A stretch of 27,175 bases of DNA from an uncultured Dialister sp. (GCA_900547785.1 URIB01000017.1:1-27175); one strand, 5' to 3'. Counted from the first letter of the stretch, positions 1 through 7,770 are shown. Notes: generated from the letters alone by a model not told the origin. Program-made: numbers and translations.

Positions 1-120
1 ACGAAAGCAATCTGTTACAGCTTTTTTGTTTTGCCGGAAACGAAAAAGAGGAAATAGCATGTATAAAATGAAATCATTTTGCTTTTTATCAATTAAATCC
101 TATATACTTTTTCAGATTTA

Positions 121-129
121 TGCTATACT
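121..129 (+). promoter_or_regulatory. candidate extended -10 promoter for the abgT leader
   Basis: The bases TGC followed by TATACT form an extended -10 element (TGn plus a 5/6 match to TATAAT). I see no good -35 hexamer at 16-18 bases upstream, which is tolerable for extended -10 promoters. Transcription would start near 136 and give a leader of about 120 nt before the AbgT start codon. That places the terminator-like hairpin at 164-210 inside the transcript. This is inference from motif matching only. Confidence 0.4.
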
Positions 130-163
130 TTAGTTAATTAAATAGGACTTGCGATCAAAGAAG

Positions 164-210
164 ATCCCGTTTCCGTTGGTGATTTCAAGACGGATAAACG
201 GGATTTTTTC
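164..210 (+). terminator. terminator-like hairpin in the abgT leader (possible attenuator)
   Basis: ATCCCGTTT (164-172) is perfectly complementary to AAACGGGAT (196-204). Inside it CCGT pairs with ACGG, and a run of six T follows (204-209). This is a textbook intrinsic terminator, but it lies about 45 bases upstream of the abgT start and downstream of a candidate promoter. A short competing stem, GATC (153-156) with GATC (163-166), would use the first bases of the terminator arm. I recognise no known riboswitch class. It could instead simply terminate a gene lying left of the window. Confidence 0.65.
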
Positions 211-255
211 TTTTAGGGAAACGCAAGCCGGTGGAAAGGAAGAGAGGTTCGCAAA

Positions 256-1791
256 ATGGAAACGGAGCGGAAGAAAAGTTTGATGGACAGGTTTTTAAAT
301 ACTGTCGAAGCGGCGGGAAATAAATTGCCCGATCCGGCTACTTTATTTATTTTGCTGGCGGTTTTTGTTCTTGTTTTGTCGGCTGTTTTCGGGAGCATGG
401 GCACTTCGGCAGTGCATCCGGGAACTCATAAGGTGATCAAAGTAGTGAACTTGATGACTGTCGACGGTTTTCGTATGATTTGGGCCAAAGCGGTCAGCAA
501 TTTTTCCGGATTTGCACCGCTGGGAATGGTTCTGGTTTGTGTTATCGGTGCCGGAGTTGCAGAGAAAAGCGGATTTCTGGCGGCTTTTATGCAGAAGGTT
601 TTAGGAAGTGCGGCGCCGGCCATTGTGACATTTGCCATTATCTTTGTCGGTATTAACGGTAATGTGGCGGGCGATGCTGCTTTCGTTGTATTGCCTCCGG
701 TGGCGGGCGTTATTTTTCTCGGCATGGGACGACATCCTTTGCTCGGTGTATTTTGCGGTTATGCCAGTGTGGCGACCGGGTTTTGTGCGAATATGATGAT
801 TGGTATGTCCGACTCGTTGGCTTATGGTTTTACGGAAGCGGCAGCCCGTATGATTCAGCCCGATTATACCGGCTCTCCTGCCATTAATTATTATTTCTTG
901 GTGGCTTCCTGCATTTTGCTTTCTCTTGTCGGTACTTTTGTGACGGAGAAATTTATGGCGCCCCGTTTTGCGGGAACCGACTTATCGAAGTATGAGCTGG
1001 ATGCGGCGACTTTGGAACTCACACCTAAAAAGAGTAGAGCGGTGACGAAAGCCATTGTGACCACACTTATCGGGCTGGTCGTTTTGCTTCTCCTTTGCGT
1101 GGGGGATAATCCGGTTTTGGGTGATCCGAAGACGGGGTCCGTGATGGACGGCAAGTCACCCTTTATGGCGGGAATTATCTTGACAGTAACAGTGATGCTC
1201 TTTATTCCCGGTGCCGTTTACGGTTTTGCTTCCGGGAAATATAAAAATGATAAGGATATGTTTGCCGATATTTCCCAAGCGTTTAAAGATATTTCATCGT
1301 ATATTCTCCTTTGCTTTTTCTGCGCCCAGTTCACAAGTTACTTTGCATGGTCGAATTTGGGGGCCGTGCTGGCCATTAAAGGGGCGGGGCTTCTTCAGGA
1401 ATTGAATTTTACCGGCGTGCCGCTGATTATCGGTCTTGTTATCGTGTCCTGCATTGTCAATATTTTCATCGGTTCCGCTTCTGCGAAGTGGGCGATTCTT
1501 GCGCCTGTCATGGTTCCGATGATGATGATTTTGGGGTATGATCCGGCGGTTACGCAAGTGGCTTACCGTATCGGCGATTCCATTACCAATCCGCTTTCAC
1601 CGCTGTTTTATTATTTCCCGCTGATTTTGGGTTTTGTGCGTCGTTATGAAAAAGATACGGGAATGGGAACAGTGATTGCCAATATGCTTCCCTATTCTAT
1701 TGCATTTTCCGTCGCATGGATTTTGCTGCTGTCGGTTTGGGTGGTCTTGGATTTGCCGTTGGGACCCGGCGGATTTGTAAGACTTCCGTAA
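256..1791 (+). CDS. abgT: AbgT-family transporter (p-aminobenzoyl-glutamate type)
   Basis: This is a 511-residue polytopic inner-membrane protein of the AbgT/MtrF family, whose members move p-aminobenzoyl-glutamate or expel sulfonamides using an ion gradient. Family features are visible: the N-terminal 'DRFLNTVEAAGNKLPDP' block before the first membrane span, a glycine-rich 'IGAGVAEKSG' stretch near residue 100, 'NGNVAGDAAFVVLPP' near 135-150, and 'SASAKWAILAPVMVP' followed by 'GDSITNPLSP' in the second half. Length matches the family (about 500). The ATG follows GGAAAGGAAGAGAGG. Its own terminator separates it from two M20D amidohydrolases, recalling E. coli abgABT. The substrate is inferred from family and context; drug efflux is the alternative. 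Confidence 0.93.
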   Translation: METERKKSLMDRFLNTVEAAGNKLPDPATLFILLAVFVLVLSAVFGSMGTSAVHPGTHKVIKVVNLMTVDGFRMIWAKAVSNFSGFAPLGMVLVCVIGAGVAEKSGFLAAFMQKVLGSAAPAIVTFAIIFVGINGNVAGDAAFVVLPPVAGVIFLGMGRHPLLGVFCGYASVATGFCANMMIGMSDSLAYGFTEAAARMIQPDYTGSPAINYYFLVASCILLSLVGTFVTEKFMAPRFAGTDLSKYELDAATLELTPKKSRAVTKAIVTTLIGLVVLLLLCVGDNPVLGDPKTGSVMDGKSPFMAGIILTVTVMLFIPGAVYGFASGKYKNDKDMFADISQAFKDISSYILLCFFCAQFTSYFAWSNLGAVLAIKGAGLLQELNFTGVPLIIGLVIVSCIVNIFIGSASAKWAILAPVMVPMMMILGYDPAVTQVAYRIGDSITNPLSPLFYYFPLILGFVRRYEKDTGMGTVIANMLPYSIAFSVAWILLLSVWVVLDLPLGPGGFVRLP

Positions 1792-1799
1792 AGAATGAA

Positions 1800-1833
1800 A
1801 TAGCAGGTGGGGATACCCGCCTGTTATTTTTAT
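1800..1833 (+). terminator. intrinsic terminator after abgT
   Basis: A 12-bp stem with two G-U pairs (1800-1811 with 1816-1827) closes a GATA loop and is followed by TTTTTATT. It starts nine bases after the abgT stop codon. A TATAAT sequence at 1836-1841 follows directly, but I find no matching -35, so whether the next two genes have their own promoter or rely on read-through is unclear. Confidence 0.85.
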
Positions 1834-1887
1834 TGTATAATTGAGATGCAAAATCATTTATGAAAAGCTGTAAAGAAAGGAACGGAA

Positions 1888-3069
1888 ATGAATTTTAAAC
1901 AGGCAGCAGCGGATTTTTTACCGCAGATACAAAAATGGCGGCGCCATATCCACCAATATCCGGAGCGCTCTTTTAAAGAAAAAGAAACAACCGGATATAT
2001 AGAAAAGGAATTGAGAGGCATGGGAATATCCGTGACCCGTTTTCCTGATTTTTACGGTCTGACAGCAACGATTCAAGGGGGCAAACCGGGGAAAACGGTC
2101 TTGCTCAGAGCCGATATAGATGCTTTGGGGATACGGGAGAGAAATGAATTGCCTTTTTGCTCGGTCAATGACGGTGTGATGCACGCTTGCGGTCATGATT
2201 GCCACAGCGCCATGCTTTTGGGGGCGGCCAAACTGCTGTCCGCCTGCAAAGAAGAGCTTTGCGGCACCGTGAAACTCTTATTCCAGGCGGCGGAAGAGTC
2301 GGGGCATGGGGCGAACTATTATGTGGAACACGGCTGTCTTGATGATGTGGATGCGGCCATGGCCATGCATGTGATGAATGAAATACCGAAGGGAACGTTC
2401 AGCATTGAAGCCGGTCCCCGCATGTCTTCCTGTACCAATTTCACGCTGACGGTTCACGGCTCTTCCTGTCACGGTTCGACGCCTCATTTGGGGCATGATG
2501 CAATTGTGGCGGCCAGTGCGATTATCATGAATATCCAGACATTAGTGAGCCGGGAAAATAATCCGCTTCACCCTTTGGTGGTTACGATCGGGTCCGTCCG
2601 CGGCGGGAAGCAGTTTAATATTGTGGCGGATAAGGTCATCATGGAAGGAACGATTCGTACGTTTGATCCTGATGTGTTTGCGTCGATTCCGGACCGGCTG
2701 GAAGCAATGGCAAGATTGACGGCGGAGTCTGTGGGCTGTACGGTTTCTATGGAGATAGATATCAGAGAACCGGCGGTCATTAACGACAAAGAGGAAATCA
2801 CCGCATTGGCAAGAAACGCTGCGGTTTCCTTATATGGGGAATCCGTTTTGGCATCTATGAAAAGAAAGATGAGCTCGGAGGATTTTGCCGCGATTATGCA
2901 AAAAGTTCCCGGTGTGCTCTGTTTCCTCGGCTATCACTGCGAAGAAGAGGGGGCGGTGTATCCGCTTCATTCAAAAGACTTTCGTGTTAATGATGAAATC
3001 CTGGACAGAGGATCCGCCTTATTTGCCCGGTTTGCTTATGATTATTTGAATAAAGGGGGCAAGTCATGA
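1888..3069 (+). CDS. M20D-family amidohydrolase, first of a tandem pair
   Basis: A 393-residue cytoplasmic metallohydrolase of the M20D group (hippurate/IAA-amino acid/N-acyl amino acid hydrolases, AbgA/AbgB). Expected metal-site residues are present: Cys101 and His103 in 'HACGHDCH', Glu136-Glu137 in 'QAAEES', His161 in 'AMHV', and a late His in 'YPLHSKDF'. The dimerisation (lid) domain spans roughly 180-290. Length fits the family. The start follows AAAGGAACGGAA. It overlaps the next gene by 4 bases (ATGA), so the two are probably translationally coupled. Following an AbgT transporter, it likely cleaves an imported N-acyl or aminobenzoyl amino acid; the exact substrate cannot be read from sequence. 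Confidence 0.92.
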   Translation: MNFKQAAADFLPQIQKWRRHIHQYPERSFKEKETTGYIEKELRGMGISVTRFPDFYGLTATIQGGKPGKTVLLRADIDALGIRERNELPFCSVNDGVMHACGHDCHSAMLLGAAKLLSACKEELCGTVKLLFQAAEESGHGANYYVEHGCLDDVDAAMAMHVMNEIPKGTFSIEAGPRMSSCTNFTLTVHGSSCHGSTPHLGHDAIVAASAIIMNIQTLVSRENNPLHPLVVTIGSVRGGKQFNIVADKVIMEGTIRTFDPDVFASIPDRLEAMARLTAESVGCTVSMEIDIREPAVINDKEEITALARNAAVSLYGESVLASMKRKMSSEDFAAIMQKVPGVLCFLGYHCEEEGAVYPLHSKDFRVNDEILDRGSALFARFAYDYLNKGGKS

Positions 3070-4247
3070 TTGACATAAAAGAAATGGCACTTCAGGAAAA
3101 AGAATATATCATTTCCCAAAGAAGATATTTCCACGCCCATCCCGAATTGGGACGGGAAGAAATCCATACGACCCGCCATATTGTGGAAGAACTGCAAAAA
3201 ATGGGAATAGAAGTGATGACCTTTGATGACATTACCGGATGTATAGGGATTATCAAAGGCAATTATCCGGGCAAAACGGTGGCGCTGAGAGCGGACATTG
3301 ACGCCCTTCCGATTCAGGAAGCGGATTTATCGAAAGAATATGCCTCTAAAAATGACGGAATTATGCATGCCTGCGGGCATGACTGTCATACGGCCATGCT
3401 TTTGGGCGCGGCGAAAATACTATCCGCCCATAGAGAAGAAATTCACGGAACGGTGAAACTTTTATTCCAAATGGCGGAAGAAATAGGAACGGAATCCCGT
3501 CACTATGTGGAAAACGGTTCTCTCAAAGATGTGGACGCCGTTTTCGGTATGCATATCTGGACGCCTTTAGAAAGCGGTACGGCTAATTTTGAAGACGGGG
3601 AAAGGATGGCGTCCAGTGACAGATTCATCATCAAAATCAAAGGGAAAGCCTCTCACGGGAGCGAGCCGGATAAGGGGAAAGATGCCGTTGTCGCGGCTTC
3701 CGCAGTTGTCATGGGGCTTCAAACGTTAGCCAGCCGGTATAATAATCCGCAAAACACCTTTGTGCTTACCGTGGGTATGATGAACGGGGGCAGCCAAAGT
3801 AATGTTCTTGCCGAAGAAGTAGAGCTGGTAGGAACGACAAGAACTTTTGATAAAAAATTCAGAAAGGGTCTTCCCGGAATCATAAAGAATGCAGCGGAAC
3901 AAATTGCGGCCGGATACGGCTGCGAAGCGGAATGCGATTATATCTTCGGGCCGGCGCCTTTGATCAATGAGCATAATGATTTAAATGAGATAGCAAGAGA
4001 GGCGGCTTGCCGGATGATGGGAAAAGAGGCTTTGGTTTCTATGGAAAAACAAATGGGGGCGGAAGATTTCTCCGTTTACATGGAACATATTCCCGGTGTT
4101 TTCGGATTTCTCGGGGCGGGAAATAAAAAGAAAGGCATTGATTGCTGTCACCATGCCCCGGACTTTGATGTAGATGAAGATGTATTTTCCGACGGAACGG
4201 CGATTTACGCAACATTTGCCATTGACTATTTATATAGAAATAAATAA
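3066..4247 (+). CDS. M20D-family amidohydrolase, second of a tandem pair
   Basis: A 393-residue paralogue of the preceding gene, with the same catalytic layout: Cys103 and His105 in 'HACGHDCH', Glu138-Glu139 in 'MAEE', His163 in 'GMHI', and His-His near the C-terminus in 'CCHHAPDF'. Both copies keep all visible metal ligands, so neither looks dead. Identical length and the ATGA overlap suggest tandem duplication. They may form a heteromer, as AbgA and AbgB do in E. coli, or be two homomeric enzymes with different substrates. AbgA and AbgB are longer (above 430 residues), so orthology is not claimed. A strong terminator follows. Confidence 0.92.
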   Translation: MIDIKEMALQEKEYIISQRRYFHAHPELGREEIHTTRHIVEELQKMGIEVMTFDDITGCIGIIKGNYPGKTVALRADIDALPIQEADLSKEYASKNDGIMHACGHDCHTAMLLGAAKILSAHREEIHGTVKLLFQMAEEIGTESRHYVENGSLKDVDAVFGMHIWTPLESGTANFEDGERMASSDRFIIKIKGKASHGSEPDKGKDAVVAASAVVMGLQTLASRYNNPQNTFVLTVGMMNGGSQSNVLAEEVELVGTTRTFDKKFRKGLPGIIKNAAEQIAAGYGCEAECDYIFGPAPLINEHNDLNEIAREAACRMMGKEALVSMEKQMGAEDFSVYMEHIPGVFGFLGAGNKKKGIDCCHHAPDFDVDEDVFSDGTAIYATFAIDYLYRNK

Positions 4248-4267
4248 AAGAAAATGAAAAACAAAAT

Positions 4268-4304
4268 AAAACGGTGATCTCTAAAGCGAGATGACCGTTT
4301 TTTT
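4268..4304 (+). terminator. intrinsic terminator after the amidohydrolase pair
   Basis: AAACGGT and ATCTC on the left (4269-4281) pair with GAGAT and ACCGTTT on the right (4288-4300), with one G-G mismatch between the two blocks, a six-base loop, and a seven-T run (4298-4304). It lies about 20 bases after the stop codon and isolates this module from the S10 cluster. Confidence 0.9.
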
Positions 4305-4526
4305 ATGAGATGGGGAACTCAATATTTGTATGTGTGTAAAAACCGAACGTCATAAAAAATAAGGTTCATTTTGTGAAATTGATGTTCATGTATGACAAAA
4401 TATAAAAATATAGTATACACACGGAGGCGTGGTTCGTTAATATCGAAAAAACATGTTTTAATAAAAGTCAGATTTTATCGGAATAAAATGGATAAAATAA
4501 TAAATTATAAATTTTTTATAAAATAG
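4305..4526 (+). promoter_or_regulatory. AT-rich region upstream of rpsJ with a possible upstream promoter
   Basis: This stretch contains no credible ORF. ATGACA (4392-4397), a 16-base spacer and TATACA (4414-4419) make a weaker candidate promoter. A small CACG-GAGG-CGTG hairpin-like sequence follows near 4421-4432. From about 4480 to 4526 the sequence is extremely AT-rich, which would suit an UP-element for the promoter at 4527. Nothing else is recognised. Confidence 0.3.
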
Positions 4527-4555
4527 TTGCATCTCCTTTTTCAAAATAGTATTAT
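4527..4555 (+). promoter_or_regulatory. main candidate sigma-A promoter of the S10-spc-alpha cluster
   Basis: TTGCAT (4527-4532) and TATTAT (4550-4555) are separated by exactly 17 bases, with an AT-rich tract upstream. The -10 matches 5/6 and the -35 matches at TTG. Transcription should start near 4562, leaving a leader of about 140 nt. It is the best-placed promoter before rpsJ, since the preceding unit ends at a strong terminator. Confidence 0.6.
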
Positions 4556-4561
4556 TTAAAG

Positions 4562-4703
4562 GCTGAACGTTTTCGAAAAAGAGTCTCAGGCAAAGATTTT
4601 TTGCAGAAAAGTTCAAAAAACTATGAAGTGGAAGGTGGCCTGCCGTGCAGGGAAATTTCCACGGAGCAGTTCATTCGTGAAATGAACGTAGGAGGTTAAA
4701 AGT
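4562..4703 (+). promoter_or_regulatory. structured 5' leader of the S10 cluster
   Basis: Three stems are visible. GTGGAA (4628-4633) pairs with TTCCAC (4657-4662) around an inner CCTGC (4639-4643)/GCAGG (4647-4651) stem. GTTCATT (4669-4675) pairs with AATGAAC (4681-4687), ending right before the AGGAGGT Shine-Dalgarno. CAGGC (4587-4591) could instead pair with GCCTG (4638-4642), competing with the inner stem. This suggests regulation, but I do not recognise a known leader family. In E. coli the equivalent leader is controlled by L4, and no homology to that structure is claimed. Confidence 0.45.
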
Positions 4704-5015
4704 ATGTCGAAACAGGAAAAAATCAGAATTCGCCTGAAAGGCTATGATCACAAAGCGGTGGATCAGAGTGCGGCGAAAATCGTGGAGACTGCCAAGAGAA
4801 CAGGATCCAGAGTTTCCGGTCCCATTCCGCTTCCCACGGAACGGAATGTGTACACCATTCTTCGTTCACCGCATGTCAATAAAGACAGCCGTGAACAGTT
4901 TGAAATGCGTATTCACAAGAGATTGATTGACATTCTCGATCCGTCGAAAAAGACGGCGGATGCGCTGATGCGTCTGGAACTCCCCGCAGGCGTCAGCATT
5001 GAAATTAAAGTGTAA
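4704..5015 (+). CDS. rpsJ: 30S ribosomal protein S10
   Basis: A 103-residue protein that sits in the head of the 30S subunit and, with NusB, also takes part in transcription antitermination in other bacteria. The conserved 'IRIRLKGYDH' start, the 'SGPIPLPTERNVYTILRSPHVNKDSREQFE' region (residues 39-68) and the 'LPAGVSIEIKV' end are clear. Length is typical. The ATG is preceded by TAGGAGGT at ideal spacing, directly after a leader hairpin. It is the first gene of the cluster; the str operon (rpsL-rpsG-fusA-tuf), often found just upstream, is not here. Confidence 0.99.
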   Translation: MSKQEKIRIRLKGYDHKAVDQSAAKIVETAKRTGSRVSGPIPLPTERNVYTILRSPHVNKDSREQFEMRIHKRLIDILDPSKKTADALMRLELPAGVSIEIKV

Positions 5016-5027
5016 GGAGGTGCAAAG

Positions 5028-5669
5028 ATGTCTAAAGCTATTTTGGGAACAAAAGTAGGAATGTCCCAGGTGTTCGCTGAAAACGGCGACTTGGTCCCGG
5101 TGACTGTCGTAGAAGTTTTGCCGAATGTAGTTGCTGCTGTCAAAACAGTTGAATCCGATGGCTATAATGCCGTACAGATCGGCTATGGTTCTGTCAAAGA
5201 AAAACATTTGACAAAACCTGTTAAGGGTCAGTTTGATAAAGCAGGTATTGACCCGGTTAAATATCTCCGTGAATTCAGATTGGCTGAAAAGCCGGAATAC
5301 ACGGTTGGCCAAACTCTGGCTGTCGATATCTTCGCAGCAGGCGAGATTGTAGACATTGTCGGAACCAGCAAGGGCAAGGGATTTGCAGGAACGATTAAAC
5401 GTTGGAACCACCAGCGCGGTCCTGAAAGTCACGGCTCCAAAAACCATCGTCAGACCGCATCCCTCGGTGCGCGTATGTCCGGCGGCGGCGGAAAGGTATT
5501 CAAGGGCAAAAAAATGCCCGGACAGCTCGGCGGTGAAAGAGTAACCGTCCAGAACCTGGAAGTGGTAAGAGTTGATGCTGACCGCAATATTCTGCTCGTT
5601 AAAGGCGGGATTCCCGGTGCCAAGGGAAGTCTCGTTATGGTAAAGACTGCTGTCAAGTCTGCCAAATAA
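5028..5669 (+). CDS. rplC: 50S ribosomal protein L3
   Basis: A 213-residue protein, one of the early 23S rRNA binders, with a long loop reaching toward the peptidyl transferase centre. 'ILGTKVGMSQVF' at the N-terminus and the loop block 'FAGTIKRWNHQRGPESHGSK' (about 124-143), followed by 'GGGGKVFKGKKMPGQLG', are diagnostic. It begins 12 bases after rpsJ with AAGGAGGTG upstream of the ATG. Length and sequence are ordinary. Confidence 0.99.
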   Translation: MSKAILGTKVGMSQVFAENGDLVPVTVVEVLPNVVAAVKTVESDGYNAVQIGYGSVKEKHLTKPVKGQFDKAGIDPVKYLREFRLAEKPEYTVGQTLAVDIFAAGEIVDIVGTSKGKGFAGTIKRWNHQRGPESHGSKNHRQTASLGARMSGGGGKVFKGKKMPGQLGGERVTVQNLEVVRVDADRNILLVKGGIPGAKGSLVMVKTAVKSAK

Positions 5670-5678
5670 TATTGTCCG

Positions 5679-5697
5679 GAACAACAGAAAATTGTTC
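5679..5697 (+). other. small intergenic hairpin upstream of rplD
   Basis: GAACAA (5679-5684) and TTGTTC (5692-5697) form a perfect 6-bp stem with a 7-base loop in the 51-base gap between rplC and rplD, ahead of the AAGGGAGGA ribosome-binding site. No T-run follows, so it is not a terminator. It could affect rplD translation or be incidental. Confidence 0.3.
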
Positions 5698-5720
5698 TTA
5701 TGTAAGGGAGGAACATCTCA

Positions 5721-6347
5721 ATGCCGAAAGTAACACTGTATAACATTGCCGGCCAGGCAGCCGGTGAGATAGAGTTGAATGACGGCGTGTTCGGTGTGGA
5801 ATACAACGAAGCTGTTATTCACCAGGCAGTGGTGCGTCAGATGGCAAATGAACGCCTCGGCACCCATGCCACGAAGACCAGGGGTCTTGTCCGCGGTGGC
5901 GGCAGGAAACCATGGAGACAAAAGGGCACGGGCCGTGCCAGAGTAGGATCTATCCGCTCCCCGTTGTGGGTTGGCGGTGGTACCGTCTTTGGACCGTTGC
6001 CCAGAAGCCATGCAAAAGATATGCCCAGAAAGGCACGCCAGCTGGCTGTGAAGTCTGCACTGAGCGAAAAGCTCCGCGCAGGTGAAATGATTATTGTCGA
6101 TGCCATCAATTTTGAAGCACCGAAAACGAAAGATGTTGTGAAAATGCTTGCCGCTTTTGAAACGGCAGGAAAGGCGCTCATTGTGGACGGCGGAGAAAAA
6201 TCGGCCAATACGGTTCTGAGTGCACGCAACATTCCCGGTGTGAAAGCTTATGCACCGAGCGGTCTTAATATTTATGACCTTGTTCATTACACTAAATTAT
6301 TCCTGACAAAGGATGCGGTAGAGAAAATTGAGGAGGTACTCGCATAA
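5721..6347 (+). CDS. rplD: 50S ribosomal protein L4
   Basis: A 208-residue protein whose extended loop lines the nascent-chain exit tunnel. The loop is visible as 'RGGGRKPWRQKGTGRARVGS' (about 57-76), followed by 'SPLWVGGGTVFGP'. In gamma-proteobacteria L4 represses its own operon; whether that happens here is unknown. The ATG follows AAGGGAGGA. Its stop codon overlaps the rplW start by one base (TAATG), so the two are probably coupled in translation. Confidence 0.99.
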   Translation: MPKVTLYNIAGQAAGEIELNDGVFGVEYNEAVIHQAVVRQMANERLGTHATKTRGLVRGGGRKPWRQKGTGRARVGSIRSPLWVGGGTVFGPLPRSHAKDMPRKARQLAVKSALSEKLRAGEMIIVDAINFEAPKTKDVVKMLAAFETAGKALIVDGGEKSANTVLSARNIPGVKAYAPSGLNIYDLVHYTKLFLTKDAVEKIEEVLA

Positions 6348-6628
6348 TGGAAGCACGTGATATCCTCATTCGTCCGATTGTGACAGAAAAATCTACGGCT
6401 CTGATGGAACAGGGCAAGTATACATTCCGCGTGCCGCTGGCAGCAACCAAGATTCAGATCCGCCAGGCTGTGGAACAAATTTTCAAAGTAAAAGTACAGG
6501 CTGTGAATACCATGCGTTATGAAGGTAAAGTAAAACGTCTGGGTCGTACTCAGGGCCGTCGCAGTGATTGGAAGAAGGCAGTTGTTACCCTTAAACCGGG
6601 CGAAACAATTGAACTCTTCGAAGCGTAA
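6347..6628 (+). CDS. rplW: 50S ribosomal protein L23
   Basis: A 93-residue protein at the tunnel exit, the docking site for trigger factor and signal recognition particle. 'RDILIRPIVTEKS' at the N-terminus, 'YTFRVPLAATKIQIRQAVEQ' in the middle and a basic 'RLGRTQGRRSDWKKA' hairpin are typical. It starts inside the rplD stop codon, with a GAGGAGGT-like site inside the end of rplD serving as ribosome-binding site. Confidence 0.99.
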   Translation: MEARDILIRPIVTEKSTALMEQGKYTFRVPLAATKIQIRQAVEQIFKVKVQAVNTMRYEGKVKRLGRTQGRRSDWKKAVVTLKPGETIELFEA

Positions 6629-6644
6629 GGGAGGAGTAATATAA

Positions 6645-7472
6645 ATGGCTTATAAATCATTTAAACCGTATACCCCCGGACGCCGTCAGATGACCGTATC
6701 TACCTTTGATGAAATTACAACAGATACACCGGAAAAATCTCTTCTGGCGCCTGTTCATAACCACGGCGGTCGCAACGGCTCCGGCAAAATGACAGTCCGT
6801 CATCAGGGCGGCGGTCATAAACGTCAGTACAGAATCATTGATTTCAAGAGAGTAAAGGATAATATTCCGGCTAAGGTCGCTACGATCGAATACGATCCGA
6901 ACCGTACCTGCCGCATTGCACTTCTGCATTATGCGGACGGTGCAAAGGCTTACATTCTTGCTCCTAAAGGACTTAAAGTGGGAGATGTGGTCACCAGCGG
7001 TCCCGAATCGGATATTAAAGTAGGAAACTGCCTTCCTTTCACCAATATTCCGCTCGGTACGATTGTACACAATGTGGAATTGAAAATTGGAAAAGGCGGC
7101 CAGATGGTTCGCTCCGCAGGTGCAGGGGCCCAGCTGATGGCAAAAGAAGGCGACTATGCGCTTCTCCGTCTGCCCAGCGGCGAACTCCGGAAAGTTCACA
7201 TACGTTGCCGTGCTACGATTGGTGTCGTAGGGAATGAAGATCATGAAAACATTACACTCGGCAAGGCCGGAAGAAACCGTTGGCTCGGTGTGCGTCCCGC
7301 TAACCGCGGCGTTGTCATGAACCCGAACGATCATCCCCATGGCGGCGGTGAAGGTAAGTCTCCTGTCGGACGTAAGCGTCCTGTTACACCGTGGGGCAAA
7401 CCTGCTTACGGCGTGAAGACCCGCGATAATAAGAAAGCGTCCACGAAACTGATTGTTAAGAGACGCAAGTAA
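6645..7472 (+). CDS. rplB: 50S ribosomal protein L2
   Basis: A 275-residue primary 23S rRNA binder, needed for subunit joining and peptidyl transfer. The conserved 'GRNGSGKMTVRHQGGGHKR' near residues 46-64, 'EYDPNRT' and the C-terminal 'GVVMNPNDHPHGGGEGKSP' with the conserved His are present. Length is normal (about 275). AAGGGAGGAG precedes the ATG. Nothing unusual. Confidence 0.99.
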   Translation: MAYKSFKPYTPGRRQMTVSTFDEITTDTPEKSLLAPVHNHGGRNGSGKMTVRHQGGGHKRQYRIIDFKRVKDNIPAKVATIEYDPNRTCRIALLHYADGAKAYILAPKGLKVGDVVTSGPESDIKVGNCLPFTNIPLGTIVHNVELKIGKGGQMVRSAGAGAQLMAKEGDYALLRLPSGELRKVHIRCRATIGVVGNEDHENITLGKAGRNRWLGVRPANRGVVMNPNDHPHGGGEGKSPVGRKRPVTPWGKPAYGVKTRDNKKASTKLIVKRRK

Positions 7473-7489
7473 GATAAGGAGGAGTAAAA

Positions 7490-7756
7490 GTGTCCAGATC
7501 CATAAAAAAAGGCCCGTTTGTCGCATTTTCTCTTGTGAAAAAGATTGATGCAATGAATGAAGCCAACGAAAAGAAAATTGTAAAAACCTGGTCCCGTGCT
7601 TCTACCATCCTGCCGAGTTTCGTAGGACATACGATTGCGATTCACGACGGAAGAAAACACGTGCCGGTATATATGACTGAAGATATGGTTGGCCATAAAC
7701 TTGGCGAATTCGCTCCGACCCGTACATTCAAGGGTCATAATAAGAGTGATAAATAA
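7490..7756 (+). CDS. rpsS: 30S ribosomal protein S19
   Basis: An 88-residue protein in the 30S head, bound with S13. 'SRSIKKGPFV' at the start, 'WSRASTILPSFVGHTIAIHDGRKHVPVY' in the centre and 'GHKLGEFAPTRTFKGH' at the end identify it. The start codon is GTG (7490), fixed by AAGGAGGAG a few bases upstream and by the conserved N-terminus; no in-frame ATG could replace it without losing the conserved start. Confidence 0.98.
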   Translation: MSRSIKKGPFVAFSLVKKIDAMNEANEKKIVKTWSRASTILPSFVGHTIAIHDGRKHVPVYMTEDMVGHKLGEFAPTRTFKGHNKSDK

Positions 7757-7770
7757 CAGGGAGGATTAAG

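Noticed and set aside
59..133. 24-codon hydrophobic ORF with a GAGGA site at the left edge, a possible leader peptide
   Set aside because: Its end overlaps the best promoter candidate for abgT and no promoter for the ORF itself is visible; too weak to list as a gene.
1..255. T-box or tetrahydrofolate riboswitch before abgT
   Set aside because: No T-box GGTGGNACCGCG-type motif and no recognisable tetrahydrofolate aptamer core is present.
4561..4605. A CTCAGGCAAA stretch in the S10 leader resembling part of a glycine riboswitch
   Set aside because: The rest of the glycine aptamer core is missing and S10 operons are not known glycine targets; the match is short and probably chance.
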